Source: CAYHZL01 sp964361075 (GTDB lineage Bacteria; Bacteroidota; Ignavibacteria; UBA10030; UBA8401). Taken from it: DNA of 11,579 nt. The position numbers were made by a program, and so were the translations under genes. The notes below the pieces were generated by a model that had not been told where the DNA came from, did no database searches, and saw only the letters and a list, made by a program, of their open reading frames with translations. The stretch lies in contig CAYHZL010000116.1 in the NCBI GenBank assembly GCA_964361075.1, positions 1 through 11,579 on the forward strand. Direction: 5' to 3'. Of the stretch, positions 5,645 through 11,579 are shown one piece after another. Every line of letters starts with the position of its first letter. The first letter of the stretch is position 1.

Positions 5645-8041
5645 ATGGTTCAGAAATACAAAAAATGGAGTTTACATTATGCCATGCTGTTCTTTTCTTT
5701 ACTGCTGATAGGCAGCACCCTAAAGGCACAAAATGACGTAATGATGCAGGCTTTTTATTGGAATGTTCCTGTTGACACGGCAAGTGGACATAAAAATGGT
5801 TTCTGGTATGATTCGCTCCGAGTGAAAATTCCCTACCTCAAGTCTGCGGGCATTACCGGCATTTGGACTCCGCCACCAAGCAAAGGCAACTGGGGAATTA
5901 TTGATATGGGTTACGGCTTGTTCGATCATTACGATTTGGGTGCATACAATCAAAAAGGAAGCACAGAAACTCGCTTCGGTTCAAAAGCTGAATTATTGAA
6001 CTTGCTTTCCGCAGCACACAGCACCTCGAACGGAGCGAAAATGGAAGTGTACGCCGATATTATTCTCAATCATATTTATGCTGATGAAAATCAAGACGAG
6101 AGCAATCCGGCTGTGAAGCAATACGTGTTTGATAAAGCATACCGAAATAATACTCAATATGCTTCTTATCCAACAAACGAAGTACACTGGAGAATTCCAA
6201 ATGCTACTGCCGGCGATTACTACATTCAGATCAAAGGATACAATTTAGATTGGGCAGCAAATTCTACTCAACGCGGATACGATTTATATGCGAACTGGAC
6301 AAGCGCGGCACAAGATCCTACAGTGTATTGGGAAAGTGAACCAAACAATGGAAGCGGACAATACAATGTTTTCCCCGGCACAGGAAAAACAATTCGCGGT
6401 CATATTGAAGATGCAAATGCAATAGATGAATTTAAAGTTACTCTCACTGCAACAGCAACAATTGAGATTCGCCTTACTGCTCGCAAAGAAGGAACAAACG
6501 CACAAGGGCAATGGGAATGGCAATGGGCAGATCAAGGAAACGGTTACTATCCATTTGCAATTTGGTACAACGGAACTAATCTCGCAAGCACAACTTTACA
6601 AGCACGCACATCAACCGGTCTCAGCTATGCAAATCATACCGGAACAGGTGAAGCAAATATAACATGGACGTACACAGATTTTCATCCTGTTGATAATGCT
6701 GATTGGCTCGGCGGCGGCGGCTTCGAAGATGAACTCGTACCAAACACAAAATGGTTCGGTAACGATCTCAATACCTATAGCACTACTGCACAAAATAAAC
6801 TCATCTCGTGGGGACAGTGGCTTTCGAACACAATCGGATTTGATGGCTATCGTTTAGATTTCGTCCGCGGATTTCAAGAAGATATGACAGCCAAATGGGT
6901 TGACAATCTTCCGCGAAAAACAGGCGGCGTGCAGCCATACATTGTCGGCGAATATTTCACAAGCTATAAATATCGCTTGAAAAATTGGGTGAACAACTGC
7001 TACAACAATTACACCTACAATGGGTACCGTGCAGATGTTGATGTATTTGATTTTCCATTAAAAAATGATTTAACAAGTATGGCAAATGCCAATGCAGCTA
7101 ATTACAATATGGCGTGGCTGAACCATTCCGGTATGGTACGCGATAATACCAGCAATGCACTTCCCGGAACTGCTGTCGTAACATTTGCAGATAATCATGA
7201 TACAGGAAAAGAAAGCGACAAATGGATTTCGAGAAGTTGGGATATGGCGTACGCGTATCTCTTGTTTTCCGAAGGACGCCCGTGCATTTTTTATCCTCAC
7301 TACTACGGCGTAACGCAAGTTGATAACAACAATTCGAGCATCACCGTTACTCCACCATCAAGTTTAAAAACAACTATCAACAAACTTATCTTCGCACGCA
7401 AAACTTATCTCGGAGGAACTTCTGTTTCATTGAGCGAAGTCGGCAACCCATATCCATCTGGCGATACATGGAATGTGTACGTTGGACGACGTGGCGGCAA
7501 CGGAACAAAGTCCGGCGGCATTCTTGTGTTGAACAATAACGAAACAACACAAAAAAGTTTGTGGGTTGATAACGCTCCATCAGGATGGACAAACTGGGCA
7601 GGGCTAACGTTGGTGAATATTTTCAATACATCAGAAACAACTGTGGTGCAAGCAGACGGACGCGTTAATGTATGGGCACCTGCTCGCGGATATTCATTCT
7701 GGGTGAAACAGAGCGAATATGTTGCGTTCTCTTTGCCGAAAAAAGGTGACGAGGATGTATTAATGAATAATGTTCCGTTAAAATTTGATATTCAACAAAA
7801 CTATCCAAACCCATTTAATCCATCCACTACTATTTCGTTTACAACTCCAAGTGAAGGATTTGTTTCTCTGAAAATTTACAACACACTCGGTCAGCTTGTT
7901 TCAACACTTGTTGATAACACAATGAGTGCCGGTGAACATAATGTAAGTTGGAATGCTGCCAACATGCCGAGCGGAATGTATCTCTACACCATCAGCCATA
8001 ACGGTGTAAACAAAACCGGACGCATGTTGTTGACGAAATAA
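5645..8041 (+). CDS. Secreted GH13 alpha-amylase with T9SS sorting domain
   Basis: This is a 798-residue exported alpha-1,4-glucan hydrolase of family GH13. Signal peptide: residues 1 to about 29 (YAMLFFSLLLIGSTLKAQ). The four GH13 motifs are present: region I DIILNH (138-143), region II GFDGYRLDF (398-406) with nucleophile D405, region III VGEY with acid/base E436, and region IV TFADNHD (513-519) with transition-state stabiliser D519. Between regions I and II are about 250 residues, far longer than a normal domain B. Residues about 225-285 contain SEPNNGSGQYNVFP...GHIEDANAIDEFKVTL, which resembles a PPC-type beta-sandwich. A beta-domain follows the barrel (about 585-690). Residues 715-798 are a T9SS type A tail (QQNYPNPFNPSTTISF ... 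SGMYLYTI). The ATG at 5645 has AGAGGT 4 bases upstream. Two LacI-type palindromes precede it and a strong hairpin terminator follows. Exact substrate and GH13 subfamily are not determined. Confidence 0.95.
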   Translation: MVQKYKKWSLHYAMLFFSLLLIGSTLKAQNDVMMQAFYWNVPVDTASGHKNGFWYDSLRVKIPYLKSAGITGIWTPPPSKGNWGIIDMGYGLFDHYDLGAYNQKGSTETRFGSKAELLNLLSAAHSTSNGAKMEVYADIILNHIYADENQDESNPAVKQYVFDKAYRNNTQYASYPTNEVHWRIPNATAGDYYIQIKGYNLDWAANSTQRGYDLYANWTSAAQDPTVYWESEPNNGSGQYNVFPGTGKTIRGHIEDANAIDEFKVTLTATATIEIRLTARKEGTNAQGQWEWQWADQGNGYYPFAIWYNGTNLASTTLQARTSTGLSYANHTGTGEANITWTYTDFHPVDNADWLGGGGFEDELVPNTKWFGNDLNTYSTTAQNKLISWGQWLSNTIGFDGYRLDFVRGFQEDMTAKWVDNLPRKTGGVQPYIVGEYFTSYKYRLKNWVNNCYNNYTYNGYRADVDVFDFPLKNDLTSMANANAANYNMAWLNHSGMVRDNTSNALPGTAVVTFADNHDTGKESDKWISRSWDMAYAYLLFSEGRPCIFYPHYYGVTQVDNNNSSITVTPPSSLKTTINKLIFARKTYLGGTSVSLSEVGNPYPSGDTWNVYVGRRGGNGTKSGGILVLNNNETTQKSLWVDNAPSGWTNWAGLTLVNIFNTSETTVVQADGRVNVWAPARGYSFWVKQSEYVAFSLPKKGDEDVLMNNVPLKFDIQQNYPNPFNPSTTISFTTPSEGFVSLKIYNTLGQLVSTLVDNTMSAGEHNVSWNAANMPSGMYLYTISHNGVNKTGRMLLTK

Positions 8042-8075
8042 ATTTTTCAAGATAGGAATAGATAGTATAAAACAG

Positions 8076-8110
8076 AAACGCCAAGCATTATGCTTGGCGT
8101 TTGTTTTTTC
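8076..8110 (+). terminator. Intrinsic terminator of amylase gene
   Basis: AAACGCCAAGCA (8076-8087) pairs perfectly with TGCTTGGCGTTT (8091-8102) around a TTA loop, followed by GTTTTTTC. This 12-bp stem plus T-run, 35 bp after the amylase stop, is a textbook rho-independent terminator. Confidence 0.93.
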
Positions 8111-8152
8111 ACTGTTATTTTTTTTCTAGAAGCCATCTCAAAAATGACAAAC

Positions 8153-8243
8153 AGTCATTGCGATCCGCCGAAGGCGGAGAAGCAATCTTATACCTTTTAC
8201 AAGATTGCCACGTCTCCGCCTGCGGCGGATCCTCGCAATGACT
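8153..8243. repeat. 91-bp imperfect palindromic intergenic element
   Basis: The left arm 8153-8189 (from AGTCATTGCGA to GCAATCTT) and right arm 8201-8243 are imperfect inverted copies: TCATTGCGA, TCCGCCG-AGGCGGAGA and GCAATCTT recur in reverse complement, with small length differences, around an 11-base centre. This matches the dispersed TCATTGCGA...GCAATCT-type elements common in genomes of several phyla. It sits between the amylase terminator and the broken AHSA1-like gene, 14 bp from that gene's stop, so it may mark the deletion or insertion that broke it. Confidence 0.8.
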
Positions 8244-8256
8244 TTTTCAACTGAAA

Positions 8257-8421
8257 CTAAATAACTTCACATTCTTTTTCTGAAATCCATCCAACTTTTC
8301 TACTAATCTTCGCAACTCCACCGGTGAACATTGCGTGCTTTTTAGAATCCATCAGCGTTTCATACACATCATGCGCCGATGCGTTGAATGAGATTTTCTG
8401 TTTGATGGATTTGGTTTTCAT
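8257..8421 (-). pseudogene. Truncated AHSA1/SRPBCC-domain gene (N-terminal remnant)
   Basis: A 54-codon reading frame from ATG at 8421 to TAG at 8257 starts MKTKSIKQKISFNASAHDVY and continues ETLMDSKKHAMFTGGVAKISRKVG. This is the recognisable N-terminus of SRPBCC proteins of the AHSA1 (Hsp90 ATPase activator-like) type, which usually run to about 140 residues. In intact members KVG is followed by GKFSAYDGY-type sequence; here homology stops at about 8290 and is replaced by WISEKECEVI and a stop. Roughly two thirds of the domain, including most of the beta-sheet and the C-terminal helix, is missing. It begins 12 bp after the stop of the upstream exported protein gene, with no clear ribosome site, and ends beside a palindromic element. 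It is most likely a dead remnant; a small functional peptide is unlikely. Confidence 0.75.
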
Positions 8422-8433
8422 AATTATTCATTA

Positions 8434-9078
8434 TCACTTTATTAACAACATCGTTTTTCTTGCAATTTCTTTTTTCCCAGCAGACGTTTCTGTTGCAATC
8501 TGATAAATATACATTCCACTTGCAACACTGCGGGCATTCCACACTTCTTGATAATACCCTGCCGAACGAATACCATCAAACAAGGTTGCAATTTCTTGTC
8601 CCAATGTATTGTAGATTATCATTTTTACTTTTGAGTCTGATGGAAGTTGGTATGAAATTGTTGTCGTCGGATTAAACGGATTCGGATAATTTTGATACAG
8701 TTCAAACTTTTCCGGCGGAGCGACGGCAATGGAGAGTTGCTTTGTCCATACCTCACCCGTTGAACTTATTATTTTGAAGGTAAGGGTTTGAGGTTTATTG
8801 ATCGGTGCAGTCTTATCAACGGAGAAAGAAAAAGCAGTCGTCGCATTCTCTTTCCCTTTGAGTTGTGTGATTGTTTGCTCGGTAGATGTGAACCGAATCC
8901 ACACAGGAACATTCGTCGCTTCCACCTTCACCCGAGAAGCAGTAACAGTAGAAGAGTTATGAATGGCAAGCTCAATTGTGTTGTTCGTTGAGGCAAACGG
9001 CAACTGGTGCACGGGTTGAGCAAAGGTAAAGACACAAGCGCATAATAACATTGTCTGTATATGATAGATTAGTTTCAT
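8434..9078 (-). CDS. Short exported Ig-like protein with T9SS sorting domain
   Basis: This is a 214-residue exported protein (ATG at 9078) with a signal peptide to about residue 21 (YHIQTMLLCACVFTFAQ). Residues about 30-120 form a beta-rich domain (IELAIHNSSTVTASRVKVEA ... FSFSVDKTAPINKPQTLTFKI) that reads like an Ig/CARDB-type fold. Residues 127-214 are a T9SS type A tail (YQNYPNPFNPTTTISY ... SGMYIYQI ... KTMLLIK). There is no catalytic domain. It is the last intact gene of a three-gene operon; the upstream stop TGA is followed by one base and then this ATG. An in-frame ATG at 9087 would overlap the upstream gene by 8 bp but has AGGAGG directly against it. With ATG 9078 the spacer is 9 bases, so I prefer the latter. 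It could be a surface anchor or accessory for its operon partners; that is inference. Confidence 0.85.
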   Translation of the reverse strand: MKLIYHIQTMLLCACVFTFAQPVHQLPFASTNNTIELAIHNSSTVTASRVKVEATNVPVWIRFTSTEQTITQLKGKENATTAFSFSVDKTAPINKPQTLTFKIISSTGEVWTKQLSIAVAPPEKFELYQNYPNPFNPTTTISYQLPSDSKVKMIIYNTLGQEIATLFDGIRSAGYYQEVWNARSVASGMYIYQIATETSAGKKEIARKTMLLIK

Positions 9079-9079
9079 T

Positions 9080-9898
9080 TCAATCATCCTCCTCGTCCTT
9101 TTCCCCTTTTTTCTTCGCGGGAAGCTGCTTAAGGAGAGTGTTCACGTCCTCTTGCAGAATCTGATAGGCATCGGCTGTAATGAATTTCTTTTCCTCTTTC
9201 TCCTTCTTTTCTTCATTTTTAATCGTCTCTTTTCGCACTTCCTCGAGTTTCTTCCCGAACTTTTCTAATTCGTGCCTGGCTTTGGAGGAGTCTTTGTCGG
9301 CAAGTTCTCTTTCAAATTTCTCCAATCGTTTGCTCAAGTCTTTGTAGAACTCTTTGTCGCCGAGAAGGTTGAGTTTGAAGCTTGCGGCAAGGTCTTGACG
9401 AAGGGTGGAAGAAGAAATAACTCTTTCAACCTCAAAAACAAGACCCGAAGTTGTTGTAAATGTAAAGTTGAATGAAACTGTTTGTGCCGAATCTATAATT
9501 CCGCCTGTTTCAAAAGTTTTTCCTTTATTATTATACTCAGTCCTAAACTGAAGTGAAAAAAAGGATAATGATTTACCTGAAACTATAATTTGGTATCTCC
9601 CTTCTACTACATCAAATATCATTGCTTCAACAGGATTTGATTGTGATTCGTCAGATTCTCCTCCTTCATCAGTTACAATATCAATTCCTGCGGCTCCGAT
9701 GGATGATCGGGGTATTTGTTCGAAATAAGTCTTTGTGTTTGGATCATATCCTAATTTTCTCCCTGCGCCATCAATAATCAACATTCTAACATTTCCATCA
9801 GCATAAATAACAAAATATTCTGCTTGAGAAAATATCTCGATACAAACAACAAAGAGAGCAATCCCCACAGTAATGATTCTTTTTGATAACTGTCTCAT
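9080..9898 (-). CDS. Exported coiled-coil protein of unknown function
   Basis: The 272 residues (ATG at 9898) begin with a signal peptide, 1 to about 25 (SKRIITVGIALFVVCIEIFSQ). A beta-rich region (about 26-165) opens AEYFVIYADGNVRMLIIDGAG and contains RKLGYDPNTKTYFEQIP, a pattern seen in other exported proteins where a property record or periodic unit ends 'GYDP.T...IP'. Residues about 180-240 are a highly charged helical segment likely to form a coiled coil (LSKRLEKFERELADK ... KETIKNEEKKEKEEKK). The C-terminus is KKKGEKDEEDD. I do not recognise the family. An in-frame ATG at 9952 would overlap the upstream gene by 53 bp. ATG 9898 follows the upstream TAA by one base and has AAAGGA at a 6-base spacer, giving translational coupling, so I choose it. 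No T9SS tail is present, so it probably stays periplasmic. Confidence 0.8.
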   Translation of the reverse strand: MRQLSKRIITVGIALFVVCIEIFSQAEYFVIYADGNVRMLIIDGAGRKLGYDPNTKTYFEQIPRSSIGAAGIDIVTDEGGESDESQSNPVEAMIFDVVEGRYQIIVSGKSLSFFSLQFRTEYNNKGKTFETGGIIDSAQTVSFNFTFTTTSGLVFEVERVISSSTLRQDLAASFKLNLLGDKEFYKDLSKRLEKFERELADKDSSKARHELEKFGKKLEEVRKETIKNEEKKEKEEKKFITADAYQILQEDVNTLLKQLPAKKKGEKDEEDD

Positions 9899-9899
9899 T

Positions 9900-11456
9900 T
9901 TATTTCCTTTCATAAATAATTGCTCTATAAATTTTGTTTTGATACGATTCAAGTGAAGTCCGACCAGAACAAATTGGGTCTACAATTTGATATATTTCAT
10001 TTTTATTTTCAGATATTATGATCCAATGATTGGTTACTTCTTCTGGTTTATTTTTCTTCGGATTTCCAACCAAGGCGATAATAAAACTATTGTTTGATAA
10101 ATGTGAGTTTAGTGTTGCTAAATTCAAGGGGGTTTTATTGTCCCAATTAGATTGATCTCCCAAAGGAACCGGTTCCTTTTTTATTTTATCAGATGCGTAC
10201 TTATTTAATGCCAGCCAATCAACGCCACCAGACCAATTCCCCTTCTTATTTTTTGTAAACCGTACGGGATCATCTGTCATCATTTTATTATTTAGTGTTA
10301 GCGGATCATAATCGTAACCTAAAGTTTTGAGGATCATTGCCATACAAGTTAAAGCACATCCTTTGCCACCAATGGTCGTTTGTTGTTCTGGCTGAATGAT
10401 TTCACCTTTGCTGTTGAGTTTTTTATACGTGTCGTAAGATTCACCCTTCCACCCCACCTCGTTTTGGCAATATTTGTGAATGGAAGCTTTCACCACCACG
10501 CTTCCGTTTCCGTTCTTCCCATTTCCAGTCACAGTTATTTTTACTTTCTGTGGGTCAAGCCCAATCGGATTTGCCCCACTTGCGATATATTTCACTCCAC
10601 CAGACCTCGCAATGCTATACGTTATTCCGAAAGCGGGATCAACGCTTCCATAGTCTGACTTATCAACGGTAAGTACAAGCGACGTATTTCCGTCAATCGT
10701 TACCTCATTATTATTGGCATCTTGAGCAATCACCGTGATTGCTGCGGACTCGGAGTGTTCAATTGTGTCGGGGTCAATTTTCACTTTAAAATGGTCAAGC
10801 ACGTATCCGCCCTTTACCACCACAGTTGCTATTTTATCACCACATCCTTCAATCCCACCAGGATAACAAATATTAATCTGAACATTTGCCGTTGCTTCTT
10901 CCGGCGGCAATCCGTTAGCAGCATAGTAAAACACTTCTCCGTTGGACACTTCTATTTGCAAAAAGTCGTCCACAGGTTTTATTGTATCACCAGTTGCACG
11001 GACAAATACTCCTCGAAGCGCATCCAACGGTGTTCGGTATCGTAGTGGAACTGATTTCGTGTCTTCACCGCTGGTTAATACGGTTACAAATATTCCACCG
11101 GTAGAAGTTGAAGTGACCATTTCTTTCTTACTCAAAGAGTTTCGATCAGCTGGTGATGCATTGCCGCCTCCACCAGTTATTGCACTCCCCCATACTTCTC
11201 GGTGGGTGCCATACCGTAGCTCTACTTTTAGTGCAATGCTTTGTCCGTATTGCACAGTATCTACAGAAAGCGGATCACTGCCGTTTTGAAATAGTTGACC
11301 ATCAAGATACGGCAATACAAACCATCCCATTAATATAAGTTTGGGTGTCAGTACGGTAGGATGGACAATAATTGTATCGCGAATAGTAACTCCGCCGCCG
11401 TTTACAGAATTTTGACGAACAATTTGAGCCGACAGCGGAAATGAAAAAATGAACAC
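9900..11456 (-). CDS. Exported Ig-like plus C39-type cysteine peptidase protein
   Basis: The 518-codon frame from GTG 11456 encodes a predicted exported protein. Residues about 220-325 look like a bacterial Ig-like (Big) domain (GYVLDHFKVKIDPDTI ... SLVLTVDKSDYGSVDPAF). Residues about 326-518 match the papain-like C39/C39_2 peptidase pattern: oxyanion Q331, nucleophile C367 in GGKGCALTCMAMIL followed by LGYDYDPLTLNNKM, H477 in TNHWIII and D493 in IVDP. The N-terminal ~200 residues are beta-rich and unassigned. There is no T9SS tail. The called start falls inside the signal peptide: translation upstream in frame reads KYFFFFYLL before VFIFSFPLSAQ, and no ATG lies upstream in the window. An 11-G run (11487-11497) and an in-frame TAA come next, so the true start is unresolved. 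It is the first gene of a three-gene operon. Confidence 0.8.
   Translation of the reverse strand: MFIFSFPLSAQIVRQNSVNGGGVTIRDTIIVHPTVLTPKLILMGWFVLPYLDGQLFQNGSDPLSVDTVQYGQSIALKVELRYGTHREVWGSAITGGGGNASPADRNSLSKKEMVTSTSTGGIFVTVLTSGEDTKSVPLRYRTPLDALRGVFVRATGDTIKPVDDFLQIEVSNGEVFYYAANGLPPEEATANVQINICYPGGIEGCGDKIATVVVKGGYVLDHFKVKIDPDTIEHSESAAITVIAQDANNNEVTIDGNTSLVLTVDKSDYGSVDPAFGITYSIARSGGVKYIASGANPIGLDPQKVKITVTGNGKNGNGSVVVKASIHKYCQNEVGWKGESYDTYKKLNSKGEIIQPEQQTTIGGKGCALTCMAMILKTLGYDYDPLTLNNKMMTDDPVRFTKNKKGNWSGGVDWLALNKYASDKIKKEPVPLGDQSNWDNKTPLNLATLNSHLSNNSFIIALVGNPKKNKPEEVTNHWIIISENKNEIYQIVDPICSGRTSLESYQNKIYRAIIYERK
9905..9910 (-). promoter_or_regulatory. Shine-Dalgarno deciding start at 9898
   Basis: AAAGGA on the minus strand lies 6 bases before ATG 9896-9898 and within the last codons of the upstream peptidase-like gene. 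It supports coupled translation and the shorter start over ATG 9952. Confidence 0.6.
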
Positions 11457-11486
11457 GAGAAGATAAAAGAAAAAGAAATATTTAAC

Positions 11487-11497
11487 GGGGGGGGGGG
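11487..11497. repeat. 11-G homopolymer at 5' end of peptidase-like gene
   Basis: Eleven consecutive G (C on the coding strand) lie 31 bp before the GTG start, just outside the hydrophobic stretch that forms the signal peptide. Such a run is prone to slippage in the cell and to miscounting in sequencing. The reading frame upstream of it is open with 10 instead of 11 residues but still lacks an ATG. Confidence 0.8.
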
Positions 11498-11579
11498 TTT
11501 TTTACGATGCTAATAAAATAAATTTCCTTTATGAAAATATGCGACAATACCGATTTTTTAAATTCAAGAGTATAGCAAG

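Noticed and set aside
8434..11456. One large gene split by frameshifts into three
   Set aside because: Each part has its own signal peptide, and the second and third also have Shine-Dalgarno sequences, with clean stop-to-start junctions.

Overview
The window looks like a chromosomal piece of a Bacteroidota/Chlorobi-lineage bacterium, most likely Ignavibacteria or a near relative. Three predicted secreted proteins end in the type IX secretion (T9SS type A) sorting domain with the signature QNYPNPFNP(T/S)TTISF/Y, which is characteristic of that part of the tree. The DNA is moderately AT-rich, and the gaps between genes are crowded with several unrelated families of palindromic repeats. The taxonomic call is inference from motif style; there is no rRNA or marker gene in the window.

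Layout, left to right: (1) an OmpR/PhoB-type response regulator on the minus strand, running to the left edge. (2) A 739-residue secreted Ycf48/BNR-type beta-propeller protein (minus) with a T9SS tail. (3) A 610-bp gap with tandem palindromic repeats. (4) A solitary TrpB2-type tryptophan synthase beta-like PLP enzyme (minus). (5) A repeat-rich divergent gap with interleaved inverted repeats, a candidate promoter and two LacI-type palindromes. (6) A secreted GH13 alpha-amylase (plus) with a PPC-like insertion in the barrel and a T9SS tail, closed by a strong intrinsic terminator. (7) A 91-bp palindromic element next to the truncated 5' part of an AHSA1/SRPBCC gene. (8) A tight minus-strand operon of three exported proteins, in transcription order: Ig-like plus C39-type cysteine peptidase, a coiled-coil protein of unknown function, and a short Ig-like/T9SS-tail protein. 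Both junctions in the operon have the form stop codon, one base, ATG.

How they may work together: the amylase is probably an outer-surface or released starch-degrading enzyme under sugar-responsive (LacI-family) control. The C39 operon is the least understood part and the best candidate for something undescribed: a peptidase-like protein co-expressed with a charged coiled-coil partner and a minimal T9SS-tailed protein. The start of its first gene is unclear because an 11-G run lies just upstream, inside what looks like the front of its signal peptide.
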